From Monarcha castaneiventris obscurior (lineage: Eukaryota > Chordata > Aves > Passeriformes > Monarchidae), in NCBI GenBank assembly GCA_026261815.1, contig JAMPIT010000884.1:11979001-12043000 (forward strand): a stretch of 64,000 bases of DNA. Direction: 5' to 3'. The position numbers and the translations under genes are program-made. Shown here one piece after another: positions 10,501 to 22,608 of the stretch. Each line of letters starts with the position of its first letter. The stretch's first letter is position 1. The notes beneath the pieces are model-generated. The model made no database searches. It saw only the letters and a list, made by a program, of their open reading frames with translations, and was not told where the DNA came from.

Positions 10501-13500
10501 AGTCAGCCCTGCTTTCCTAGCTTTAATAAACCTCCCATTTGTCAAAGTGTGCAGAAAGGGATCTTGTGCTGCAGAGGCAGGCCGCCATCATTATGAACTA
10601 TCTGGTTTTACCTCTGCAGCTCAAGGATATAAAGTGCCGATATTTGCTTGTATCAATATCACAGGCAAGCTGTACTGGCTTTTATTCCAGTATTACACTA
10701 CTCACCTCACACCTGAGAAGCCCGGCAATGCTGGCAGAGTTGGTTGAGCATGGAACTTAGACCCTGTCCATGGTGAAAACATGAGATTGAGTCTCAGCCA
10801 TGAGATGTCACAGGCCCTGGCTGCCTCCCACCCCTCAGCACCACCAAGGAACTTCAGCACTGGGCTGTGGGGCAAACTACAGGCTCACATGAATAGTCTG
10901 GGAATTGAATAAGTCAGCTGGTTTCACTGCCTTCAGTGATCTGATTTAATAAAGCCAGAATTGCACTGCAAATCCCTTATTATTATTTTGTTTAACTTTG
11001 ATTTTGGACTGAGGGTTAGGAAAGTCATTAACTTTCTGGATTTTTCTCCCTTTGCAGAGCTTGGTGGCATACCTGCTCTCTGAATGCTGTCCTGTGGGTA
11101 TTTCTTATTCACCAAGATATTTATCTCTTTCCAATATTTTAGATAACAAACAGATGGGCTGCAAGCCCAGCAGTCAGGAGCCAGGGAGCTCCCACTTACC
11201 TACAGCCTAATTCTGGCCAGAGCACTCAAAGCTCTGAGCTTCATTTACCACACATGAAGACTAAGGTTTGGTCATGTCAGCACTGCTCTCCAGCCCAATT
11301 TTTATACTGTGTGTGTTTATTTCTGCAGGCTGAGGAAACACAAGCTGGGCACAAAAAAGACTTTTCTCATTTGGCTTTTAACTGAGATCTTGTTTGAGTT
11401 CCCCTCAATCTGCAATGGGAAGGAAAACTTGTCTGTCTGCCTAGGTCTACCTCAGAACTACTAAGGAACTCTTAAAATAAATGATATTAAACATGGGGTA
11501 TGTATTTGCCTGTTTGTATGCTGTGTTTATGAGAATTTGAATTCTATCCCATTGTTTGTAAATATTCTATATAACTCATCTGTTTTTATGTATTAATTTG
11601 TATGTGTTCATTTATTTTTGGTAACAACCTGTTTTATGGAAATATTTTAATAAAAATCTGTGAACATGAGGAAAAGTAGAGCACAATACAGATGCACAAA
11701 CACTCGCTGCATGACTCAGAGGAAAAAAAAGTGTACAAGGAATTCACACATCATCTAAATAGAGAAATGTATAAAGCAGAAATGCTGAATGAACCAAGTG
11801 TGTAAATACAGGTTGAAGAGGATCATTGTCAGCCCTGTTTTCCTGTGATCCAGTCTGTCCATCATGCCACAGGAAAAGGGTGGTGGGTAGCAGGAGAGGT
11901 GTGTGGGGGAAACTGATGCTCCCAGGTAAGCACCTGTGGGATGTAGGGAGGACCAAAAGCAGCTGAATGTGGTCCAGCAGCCAGGGGTTTTGGAGGGCAG
12001 TGCTGGGCAGAGGGACGCTTTCCCAGGATTCATGGCAGGGGGGAGTGGAGATGACACCCCAGCAGTGCACTCTCCAGGCTGACAGCCCTGCTGCTGCACT
12101 GGTGCTGCTCCAGAGTGCCTTGATTTATCACTTTGGCTGGGTTTGGTCTGGCTGTCACAATATTTCCAGACTCACAGGGCATCATGTGTCTTTATTAAAA
12201 TTTGCTGAGCATTTTGAGATCCTTTGACAAACTGTGCTTAATGCCAGGTGTTATTTTCACTTTTCCCCAGATGTACTTAATACAGTGGTCTGCTGCTTTG
12301 CTGATTGCTACACTTACTGCAGCTATAGAGGCATACTAAGTAATAAGGCTATCAATCAACCCACGCGTGGAAAAAACTCATGAGGTGCACAAAAAGCACA
12401 AAAGACTGCTTTGCTATTGCTGTGGTTTTACCTGTGGGGACAGAGAGCAGGTAGGGGCTGGCAAGCAAGCAACATGTGGCTGATCACGGAAGGGCTTTTT
12501 CCCCTCCATGCCACATCTTGCCCTCAGCCTCACATCTTGGGTCTGCACCAAGCTGGCTTCAGCCCAGGCATTTAGTGGGACTTGTACCTCCTTTCTGTCT
12601 CTGCCCATCCCTCACACTCGTGTGGGATCCCTGTGTAGCTCTTAGAAAGCCTGGAAGGACAAGCGAGAGCCATCTGACCCACAAGTGGCATTTGCCCTTT
12701 TTTTTGTTCCTATTCAGCGGCATGATGTGGAAATCCCACACTTCCTCGAGCAAAGCCCCACTGCCAAACTGGAAAGCTGGGTGCAATTCCTGAAACGCTG
12801 ACTCCTGTGGTTTCAACATCTCCCTCTCTCAGCTCCAGTGTGACAGGGAAGGCTCCACCTGGAGCTGAAACACTCACAGGGGGAGTGACCTTGAAGTTTA
12901 TAGTAAGGAGTGTTTTGGAGCACAATGGCAAATTTTGTCATGAAATGCCAGAGCTGTTTACACTTCAGAGAAAATTTTGGACACAGTTCTACATCCAAGG
13001 TTAATAATAATGTTTCGGGTGCAGGAGTCATGGAATAAGTAAAAAGTTGGCTCAGAAATAAATGATGAATGGGGAAACAAAGAAAATAAGTGATATGAGA
13101 TGAATTATAACAGGAGGGACTGTAAACTAGTCCAGAAACTATTGCATGAAGATATAGAAGATTGCAATCACATCAAAGCTGAGATATAAATATAAGTCCC
13201 TTAGCATGCTTGTTTTACATTAGTCTGTGTGTGCCATGAAACACTGGCGTGAAAAAAAATAAAGGAAGGCTAAGGCTTTGGTCAGTATAAGTATGTATCT
13301 GTTTGGAAAAAAAAATATATTTGAACATCTGCCCAGAACTTAGAATGAAGCCATCTGCACCATTTATGAGCTTCGTGAAGTTAGGTAATATTTTGGTTTG
13401 TTTTTCAGTTCCTGGATGATAACAGAGGTGATGCATGAAATGGTCTACATCCCTTGTGAAGAGACATGCTCTGGCTGTTGGCCTTAAAGGGAGCAGAGCT

Positions 13501-14270
13501 GGAAGGGAAGAGGGATTGCCCAGTTTCTGCATCAGGACTTGAGTGATTCTCAGACATCCTTTTTTTTCCCAGATGGTACATGATACCAGATGAGCTGAGT
13601 GGTTTTGCCTCCACTGAAAGCCCCAGCTATGGACGTTTACACACCTCCTCACATCTGTCCATTTGTGGCCCTCTCACTATATTTCAGGTTGCATCATCAA
13701 AATAACCTGGGGTTTGTAAAAAACTATTTTAAAAAATGTTAGCCTTAAAAGGTAGAATAGGTAGATGATTGAACATCATCACCCCTCCTGCCCCTAACCC
13801 TCCACCCTTTAAACATTAACTGAAATGCTTTTGGAAAAAAACAAAGTGATGGAGGATGTAAAAGACTTTATTTGCCATCACACAGTATGCAATTTTATTA
13901 AAGGAGCTTCAATCTCTGCAGGCCAAGGCATGTATTCTATGGTATCTCTCTCTCTAAGTACATCAGTACATTCCATGGGGTATTGGAGACTTAAACATCA
14001 ATCATGAAGGCATGAAATGGTTAAAAGAATAAAAGCCAACAATACTTTCCTGCATGATGCTCAGAACAGATGAATGAAGCCACTCTTGCATGTTACTGAA
14101 TCATGGTAACTTCTGGAAAAATGTGAATTTTTGTGCAGTAAAAAACCCTGCAAATATGCTTCTTTTTGATTCAGAAATAACCTTTAGGGAGATATCTGTT
14201 GGAAGGGCAGAATCTGAGATACAGGGAATTGTACCTTTCAAATCTACATGCTTTTTTTCTTATTTTTGTC

Positions 14271-14288
14271 TTTTTTTTTTTTTTTTTT
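14271..14288. repeat. Poly-T run
   Basis: Eighteen thymines preceded by a T-rich lead. No target duplication or retrocopy body was found next to it. Confidence 0.9.
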
Positions 14289-15590
14289 CTCCCAGAAGAA
14301 TGCCTTACAACACAGTTACCTTTCAGCCAGCTCTCACTTGGGAAGGAAAATAATGTGGCCCACAGCATGTATCACTTACAGCAGGGTTAATCAGGAGTTA
14401 CTCCACTGGCGCTTGTGCTTACATTGGTGTAAATCCCATGTAAGTGAGGCCAGAGTGATTTCAGAGTAACAAAGAATGTGACAACAGCAGCTTTCAACCA
14501 GTGACTACTGGTGGCCCCTACCACATGGGTTTTCAGGAATCAAAGCCCAGTGTGTTTGAACCCATGTCGACTCAGACAGTAAAATAAAGCAGCCTTTCTA
14601 GTCTGTTTCTCAGCAGGATAATTCTACTACAGTATTACTCCAAGGTTCTCTGAGTAGCTGCATTTAATAATGCTTTACAGTAAGGTTCCATTTATAAACA
14701 CTTCATTATTAATAAAGCGTGGCAATTTGTAGCATGCATAAAAATTATTTATATTCATGTGCTAACCAAGCCCATAGATTTAATAATATTGACGTCTTAT
14801 AACACGCGTTGTAACAGCTTGTCACAGCATCATCTGTTAAGCATTTCTTACTAATGCCTTTCATACCATGCCTTATAATAATTTGTTAAAGGGTGCAGCT
14901 GCATCTATTAAGCCTTTCATAAATATGAATAGCACATTTTCTAAAATGGCACCATATATTAAATTATTACTGGGTATTCTAACTGGAAACAGAATTTCTC
15001 TTTCTTGCTTTCCCCCTTTCCTTATTTCCTTTTATCCTTGCCTTTCCTTTCCCTGTATTTCTGACGCCCCGCCCAGTCCGTCTATCTGTCTCGTAACTCA
15101 GCTAAACCAAGTTTTCTTCTCCTTTACGGTGATGGTTCAGTTCAGTGGGGTTTCCTGGCCTGGTGAAACACAGAATTTGAGCACCTCAGTTTGAAAGCAG
15201 CTTGAGGGCAACTTCAAAACGAGTGAGGTCCATGGTGGTTCTGTGCCTCACTGGGACCAACAAGGGCACCAGCTGTGGAAGGAAGAGGTGACCAGCCCTG
15301 AATTCCTCTCATGTGTGGGTTCATGGCTCACTCCTGAGCCAGGAAGCGAACAAGCAAAATTGGCATCAGTGGTTCCTCTTTGCTTCTCACCAATTTAACA
15401 ACCAGCATTTAACAACAGAATAATTTGTTTTCATGTAGAAAATAAGAATGGAATTACAAATTAATAGAAGAAGAATCATCTTCTCATCATGAAGGTCTGA
15501 ATCCGAAAGATTTGGTTGAGAATCTTCTCTGTCAGAGGGACTTGTGCCTCCCTGGGGTGCAAGTGGCATCAAGGACACAGTGTGGGTGTG

Positions 15591-15596
15591 GAGCAG
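15591..15596. repeat. Target-site duplication, left copy (GAGCAG)
   Basis: GAGCAG precedes the TGTCACAG edge of the LTR and recurs at 15965-15970. Six bases is the duplication length typical of class II (ERVK-like) integrations. Confidence 0.6.
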
Positions 15597-15964
15597 TGTC
15601 ACAGTTGCCGGCCAGAGAGTAAGAAAGGCTCGGAAACAGGAATGCAGTCAAGAGAATGGAATGGAATTATTTAATTAACAAAGGACGGGTTTTTATGTGT
15701 TTAGTTCTCTTAGTGTCTACCTAAATGGCAAGAGATTATTGGACCTCTTGCTAACTGCCTACCAGAGTGATTGGTCAATTCTCACATCGTTCATTCCCCT
15801 AGTCGAAATCATAACAATTCTAATTATATTTGCAGGTGCAAGGTAGCAGACTCGGTTTACAGAGACCTTATCATGTTTTGCATAGTTCAGCATGAGAAAG
15901 AGAGCTCTCACAAACTGCTGCTGAGAGCCGAAGGCTTCTCTGCTAAAACATTTTAGCATCCATA
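15597..15964 (-). mobile_element. Solo LTR of an endogenous retrovirus, ERVK-like
   Basis: A 368-bp block lies between two copies of GAGCAG. In plus orientation it starts TGTCACAGTTGCCGGC and ends ATCCATA. The expected final CA has become TA, which one C-to-T change would explain. On the minus strand a TATA-like ATAAAA lies near 15691-15696, and an AATTAAATAATT stretch with a polyadenylation-like ATTAAA lies near 15667-15675. The segment then ends GGCAACTGTGACA. This order and length fit a beta-retrovirus-like LTR of birds. No internal viral genes flank it. The call rests on the matching duplication, the length and remembered resemblance to songbird ERVK LTRs. Confidence 0.68.
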
Positions 15965-15970
15965 GAGCAG
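15965..15970. repeat. Target-site duplication, right copy (GAGCAG)
   Basis: Exact match to 15591-15596 on the far side of the 368-bp LTR. Confidence 0.6.
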
Positions 15971-16607
15971 CACCTTGTGTGGCTGCTTGGGGTAACAAGG
16001 TTTGTGAAAACACTTATTTGCTGCAGAAGGAAGTGGCATTACAGCAGCTGTGAGTACAGCTTAGGTATCAAAGCTCCATATCTGCTGGGAAACTCACACA
16101 TGTTCCTGGGACCTGCCAGCCACCCTGCTCCTACATTTGGCACTGCAGTCCTCCAGTGATTTTATCCTGACCTATCAAACAGTTTTGTTCCCTGATGGTC
16201 CTTGGGTAGAAACTTCACCCCAGGTGACAGTTCCTCACCTCAGCTCTGACTTCAGTTCTTTGCTTTTTGTTCCTGATGAAACACCTTTGAATACTGCTGT
16301 ACAGCACTGGCCTATCTTGCTGTGCACCCAGTACAAAATACACAGGTTAAGCTTTGCAGCAGTTCACTTTTGCACTTTATTCCTATTCAGATAATACCTC
16401 TTTTTGGGTATTTTTTCCTCCTTTCTTTCTTCTGCCATATAAGGTAAAATTGTAGCACACTGAAATTTTATTAGAAATTAAACTCGTAATTGTGAATTTC
16501 CTTGCTTTTGTAAATTTGCCTCAGATCCTTAGCATTTTAAATGTAATTTTTTATGTGAATTCCATGCTATTTTAATTCATTAGTCATGGGCTATCATTTT
16601 TCAATGT

Positions 16608-16648
16608 AATTACTGTAATTTCATCAAGTGACATAATTACAGTAAATA
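16608..16648. repeat. Imperfect inverted repeat rich in TAATTA
   Basis: The arm TAATTACTGTAATT at 16608-16621 pairs imperfectly with ATAATTACAGTAAATA at 16633-16648, leaving a loop of about 11 bases. Both arms carry homeodomain-type TAATTA cores. It could be a paired homeodomain site or simple AT-rich drift. Confidence 0.5.
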
Positions 16649-16749
16649 CTTTGAGTAATTACTATTCATATGGAAAAAGATATCTGGAGGTGTAATAATG
16701 TAATATAATAAAATATTTATGATGTGTAAAGACAAATTATGATGACATA

Positions 16750-16794
16750 TTTACATCACATAATGGTGTGACATTATTTACATGACATAATGGT
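16750..16794. repeat. Two-copy direct repeat, 27-bp period
   Basis: TTTACATCACATAATGGT at 16750-16767 recurs as TTTACATGACATAATGGT at 16777-16794, with one mismatch in 18 bases. Confidence 0.7.
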
Positions 16795-18856
16795 ATAAAA
16801 ATCCATATTTACCTTGGGTGAAGATAGTGATACGAAAGTAAGTTTCAGTGATGTCATCTTTTGGTAATGATTACAAAGAATTGCTCAACATCCAGGTACA
16901 GCAAATTCAATAACTGTCACCTTTAAAGATAAATAATGTTCCCCCACTCCTGGAAATGCCACCAAAAGCCAGTGGGGTTGATCTGCTGCCAGTTAAGGGG
17001 TGAAAGAAGGATTTATGTGCCAGACCTCTGCCTTCCATACTGAAGAGCTTGGTCATGGTGGGCTGTAGGAAGAAAAGATTTTCAGCAGGTGGAAGAATAA
17101 AGAAAGAGGTGTCTGAATTCTTTACCTATCTGAGCTATTCTTGACAGAAGAGGCAGGATTTGCCATTGGTTGTATAGTCCCCATTTTCTGAATCTGGGTC
17201 TTAATCTGCCTGTTGGAAAGGCTTGGTGCTTGGGGCAGCAGCTGAAGACCAAAGGAAGCCGTTTGGCAGACCTAAACTGCTCTAACTGACAGGCAGCTTT
17301 GGGGCTTATCCACTTGTGTGCCTAGAATTAGCCAAAAGTTTTACCTTAAATTCACTATGAATTCATCAGCAAAATGATGCTTATCCTACCCTCTGACCTC
17401 CCAGAGATCTGAGGGTAGCAAACTGTTGAGAAGAATGCAAATAACACAGCCATGTGTGTCAAAAGAAGGCAATACATTTGCCAAAGGAAGGGAATACATT
17501 TGCCTCAGTCGTGGGGCTGTCACCATGGGTCACAGCAGAGGCCATGAGACATGGTTGGAGTGCTGAGCTACGAGGGAAATGCTGGCTTCAGAGTTACGTG
17601 AAAGTCAGTACATCTGGGTCTCTGTGCCAATCCAGGGCCCCAGGAAGGAAAAACAACAAATAATACGAAGTTGGATACCAAATATAAATAGTGCCTGAGG
17701 AGAACCACAGTTTGCACAGATAGCCCAATTTTTGAAGCTTTCCTTCTGTCAGTATGCCACCATCCTTGCAGCAGCCTGTTTAGGGACACTACACACACCT
17801 GACCTGCTCACAGCACAGGGATGTTTTATTTTACAGTTCTGTGTGGGCTGTACCACTCTGTGTGTGCTGCCATTGGCCTTTCCCTCCCATTTACATGGTG
17901 GCTACAAGGTGAGGTGACTCCTGACACATCAGTGCCATGACATATCAGCCACCCCACTTACACCTTGGCCCGGGGTCTCTGAGCAGCCCACACAAACATT
18001 TTATGTTAAGGGTTATGAAAACATCATGGTGGCTGAAGGCATAGTAATGAAAGAATCATTTACTGATTTCTTGTAAAACTACATCAATGTTCATCTTCGT
18101 CTGTGGGTTACATATGGCTCTTCCTGGTCTGCTGGGAAGAGGTGTCTTAGTGGAGCCTTACTGAAAAGCAATATCTTTTCGTCAAATCTGGAAGAAACAC
18201 CGTAAAACTGGTGTTACTCTCTGTACATCTGTGAATCCTAATAAAGTCATCTAGGACATAAGGAAAAAGTAAAAGAACTGGATTTGGGAACAGAGTCGCT
18301 TTTCAGGGAAATCTCAGGATAATAACACCAATGCTGTGGTGTAGCTATTCAGGATATCCCAGGTGTTAGAATCAGGTGTTAGCAGTGTAATTTCGTTTTG
18401 GAGCAGGGAAGCAGAAAACCTGTCTGCTAAGGCAAAAAGTAAAAACATCCCACATTTTTTGTTAAGAAGAAGTCTGAGGATCTGATAGAATTTTAGATAA
18501 ATGTCTTTCTCTGGCTTTAGCTTAATAAGTTTCAATGCCATCATTAAGACACAAAGCAAACACCTAATGTCACTTAAGTGTAAGTACATGCATGTCATAC
18601 ATGTTATCATAAATGCCTGTCATTTCTGTTTGCATACATTCACAAAACCAGACCTTTGTTATTTCTGTAGAATGAACTACTGCTTGGTTTGCAAACTTGC
18701 AGAGGTTTTGAATGGTGTCAGTAAGCCTCAGTGCACTGTAGACAATGTTCAATTGCTTGCCAAAGCCCCAGGCTATGTTGGTCTTGTAAATCTTACATCA
18801 GACCCTTGGAACTTGCAGACAAATCCAAAGACCAAGACCAAAATCAATGAACCAAC

Positions 18857-18857
<1 letters not shown>

Positions 18858-18887
<30 letters not shown>
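18858..18887. repeat. Poly-A run, 30 bases
   Basis: Thirty adenines follow a CCAA-rich lead ('accaaccaaa'). The upstream 100 bases contain no recognisable gene or SINE, and no flanking duplication was found. Confidence 0.9.
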
Positions 18888-18889
<2 letters not shown>

Positions 18890-21800
18890 GGAGAAAGAGA
18901 AAAAATTCGAAATCAGATGCTCAAGAGAGAATATTCTTGCCAGTAACATGACAGAGTCAAGTTAATTCAAAGTGATTCAAACAAGAGAGACGATTTCTTT
19001 TTTTTAGGATATTGCTGGCCAGTTCTGCATCCTGAATCTGATTGACATATGATACTACTAGGCTGAATGAAGACGTTTTGCACATGTTTTTGCTTTAAAG
19101 AGCAATTGCTAGGGGTAACACTGGTTACTTACAACATGGAGACATGCCAAACTATTCAGAATGAGAGTGGATTGCTGGCTATCTCATGCTTCAAGGTTTG
19201 TAGAGCTGGGCTGATAATTAAGCATTCCTGACATCATCATGTGATCGCATAAACTCAGAGGGTTGGAGAAATGAATGGGAAGTGCAAGTTCCTACCAGGT
19301 GTGCCATTCACTTCTGTAAATGGGCATTTCCACAATAAGAACTTGAATGAGCTCCTCAGTAGACTTTATGGGAATAGCTTTAACTTTTATAATAATTTCA
19401 CGTCAAAAAGTAATGTTTTGATGGAATTTTTTGACAGGGATTTTTGGATTTCTTTTTTTTCTAATATCCATCTCTTTCCGCTGTTGCCTTTAAACATTTT
19501 CTGCAGAGTTTTATTAGCTATACCTTTCAGAATATACTTTCCGTATTTGGAATTTTTGGAAAGATTTTTCTGAATGGAAGCTCTTCTGTCCCACGTGGTG
19601 TTGATGCAATATTGAGAGCAATAGCAAATTAGTTCATTATTTCTTAACAGCAGCCTGAGCCTGTAGAGGAAAGCTTGGATGGGAAAGTCCTTGAACCTCT
19701 CTCAGCATTTAAGCTTCTTTTTGTTTGTTTGCTTGGTTTCCAGACACCATGGTTGATCCTCCTGCTACAGCCTGTTCACACTTTGGAGTAGCTTCAGTTT
19801 TCCTCAGCCTTTGCATCACATAGTTGAGCAACAAAGTACTTCCCAAGTTCTGTTTTAAAAAATCCCCAACGAAATATGAATCAGACCCAAGACAGTTGTA
19901 TTTGAACTTTCAGCCTATTAGTGCATATCACAAGTTTCCCCCCAGTGGGGAAAGAATCTGAGTTTCTGAACCAGCACCATTTTCCTGAGGATGACATGGC
20001 ATTAACAAAGGGAGCGAGCAGGAAAAAAACACACAAACTAAACCTGCTGGTTCAAACTTCACCTGGCAAACCCACCAGTTAATCTAAGTTTGCCCGTGTT
20101 CAGAATGAAAGTTTTCTAGCCTTTTCCAGGCATTGATTTTACCGTAAATTGGACAACTCAAGTTCTCTGAGAGTCATCAATAGGTATTTTCATCAATATG
20201 TCTTTATGTGGTTTATCACCACATTACCCATATTTGATCACTCTGTGTATGTCACTGCTTCCTTTTTAGTGCTTTTTGTGGTGTTTTTTGTCATGCAGGG
20301 CAAACTGAGAGGTCCCCCTATGCTGCTGAGCCCAGGTCAGGGTCCAACATCTCCCAGGGATTCTTTGCCTCAGCGTACACAATGTGTTGGAGCATCATGC
20401 CTGTGTCTGCCGAGTGCAGTGACAGCGCTTGTGATGTGACAAGGCACTTCAGATGCTGAACATGTCACAGTAATGAGCAACAGCAGGGACAAATGTGGGG
20501 GGATGGAGAAAAAACAGTGAGTAGAGAAATAGAAATACCTCTGCACCAACCCCACTGATGGTGACTTGTGCCCACAGAGTGGACATTGCCAAGAGACTTC
20601 GGAATATATCCACATCCTGGCAGGAGACAGTGCCCACCAGGCCATTAACACTTGTTTCTAGTCTTTTCCAAAATGTGGTTTGTTAGCTAGCAACTGAAAC
20701 TTAAAGTCTAAATGCCTATAACTGAAACAAGGCAGAACTCTGTTTCAATAAACTTAAAAGTGGCATTGCAGGGTTTTTTTGCATTGTATTTTGTGAAGGC
20801 ATTTGCTTCCAGATTGTCTTAACAAAAATATGTTGTTTGACAGATATCATCTCAGCAGACAGGTTGCCTAATCTGTTTTATTGACAAATTGACTTATTAT
20901 TTGATCAACTTGAATATAGCCTTCAAGATATACTTCTATTATAAAAAAGTACATGGAACAGAGAATAATGTGTTTAGTCCATCATCTGCTTTCAGCTGTC
21001 ATTTAAACATTGGTGTGTCTGTAAGAAAAGAAAAAAGTTATCCAGTTGTTTTGATCATGCTGTCAGAATTGTCTTTATTGTCTGGGGGGAATGCCCATGT
21101 AATTTCTTCTTCCTTGATACGATAATATATTGACCTTCCTCATTCAGTCAGAAGAAAGCAGGTTACGATGGCTCTACCCACCACCTACGTGAAGTTTCAG
21201 ATTCTATCAGAAGAGAAACAAAGCATCTCTGGGAGCCAGAATCACTTCACTTCCTCTGTCTTCTCTTTCAATGGGACCAGGAAACAAAGTGAAGTTAAAA
21301 GTTCTAAAGTCAGAAATGCTTGGAAAAAAAAAATTCTAAGCTGTTGTGTTGCTGTCTTTTCATTAAGGGGGATGAGGGTGGGCTGTTGGTTATATTTATT
21401 TTGAAGTAAATTAGTTCCACTTGAAAAGTTTCAAAAGTATAAAGAATGAAAAATAAGTAAGATCTGTATGAATTCAGGTAACAGGGTAGATGTGACAGCT
21501 TTAAGACTGTTCCTCAGCAGATTGTTTTGGGAACCTTTTTTGTATCCTCACCTTTGCTGCCTGGTTTTGATGGGAGAAACCCTGCTCATCCCTGCCCTGT
21601 GGGGCTCTGACGCACAGGCACCAAGTGAATGAGAAGATCAGACAAGATTTAAATCTGGACCTACAGAAACAACCTGCTACCTTTGTCTGTTTGCTCTTAA
21701 TACTTAACATCAGAAATAACTTAATACTTGGGAGCAAGGCAATCACTAAAAAAACCTCCTCCATTTAGTCCATTTCTGGGTGTCCATTCCAATTTGTCTG

Positions 21801-22375
21801 TTTACAGTTACACTCACAGTAGATGGATCAGCTCTACTAGGGGTAATAAAAAAGAACCCGATTTTGTGATAAAAAAAAATACCCCTGGATTCCAGATAAT
21901 TATCAATATTAAAAATATTAGCCCTTTTAAACCAAGTGGAATAGACTTTTCATTGGGAAAGTAAATGCACAAACTGAATTAAAAAACCCTTTAAGCTGTC
22001 AATACAAAGGAAAATTATTTTCTTCTTCTTGTTTAACTCAGTGGGTAAATATATCCTTAGAGGGAAATTGAACAGGCTTTTGAAGCACAAAATCTGGATT
22101 TTGATAAGAAGCCCCCAGAAGAAGCCCCAAATCCAAACAGTTACGTTAAAAATACGGGAGCTCTAGAAGTGACAACAAAATCAGACCCTGAGCTGTGCAA
22201 TCCCTGGCCTCTGTTTGGTAAAGCACTGATCCGGCTAATGGAAACCTGGAAAGAGGAAAAAACAAACCAAAACCACCCACAATTTGCTCATCTTTGAGGG
22301 TTTTATTCTTCCTATTTTTTTTAAACTGCAGACATTTAATGCCATGCTTGTCTGAGAGCTTTTCCTGTAGCTAAT

Positions 22376-22608
22376 AATACTTTGCACTGTAGTGCTTTTA
22401 ATCCAAAGATCTCAAAGTGCTTTGCAGGCATTAATGAAGTAAACCTCATAACACCCCTTTGAAGTAGGCATTATTATAGCAGTCTTAGAGATGGGCTGAG
22501 TAATTTTCCTGAAGTTGTAGAGAAAGTCCCTGACAGAGTCAGGAAGAGCTGCTGAAGTAACCTCAGTAATCTCAGCTGCTTCTGTAACCACCATGCCATT
22601 CTCCCAGA
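22376..22608 (+). mobile_element. Ancient MIR/L3-like relic
   Basis: The segment follows the amniote MIR/L3 (CR1-L3) 3' pattern. It reads 'actttgcactgtagtgcttt', 'gatctcaaagtgctttgcag', then 'cattaatgaagtaaacctca' and 'taacacccctttgaagtagg'. It continues 'cattattatagcagtcttag', 'agatgggctgag', and ends 'taaccaccatgccattctcc', recalling the 'taaccactagaccat' tail of that group. It is highly diverged, so it predates birds; such relics are sometimes kept as regulatory sequence. Confidence 0.65.

Larger units (their letters stand above)
7573..15596. other. Intergenic DNA, no gene seen
   Basis: About 8 kb 3' of SOX5 with no exon-like frame flanked by splice signals. Several open frames of 60-145 codons occur but show no domain, no compositional bias and heavy overlap on opposite strands. 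Thymine runs lie at 10127-10140 and 14271-14288. A GC-richer patch at about 11.85-12.90 kb is not recognisable as a known repeat or exon. Confidence 0.5.
15971..22375. other. Intergenic DNA, no gene seen
   Basis: AT-rich sequence without a recognisable exon. It includes the inverted repeat at 16608-16648, the 27-bp period repeat at 16750-16794 and a 30-base adenine run at 18858-18887. Open frames here, including one of 129 codons that reads into the adenine run as polylysine, have no family features. Confidence 0.5.

Noticed and set aside
18740..18887. Possible processed pseudogene ending in a long poly-A tail
   Set aside because: The bases before the tail match no gene I recognise, no polyadenylation signal stands at the right place and no target-site duplication was found.
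18501..18890. A 129-codon plus-strand open frame ending in polylysine
   Set aside because: The lysines come from a 30-base adenine run; there is no family similarity or splice signal, and an opposing frame covers part of it.
20370..20651. Minus-strand frames with hydrophobic stretches, possibly a small membrane protein
   Set aside because: Two overlapping frames give unrelated hydrophobic peptides; no start context, splice border or family match supports either.
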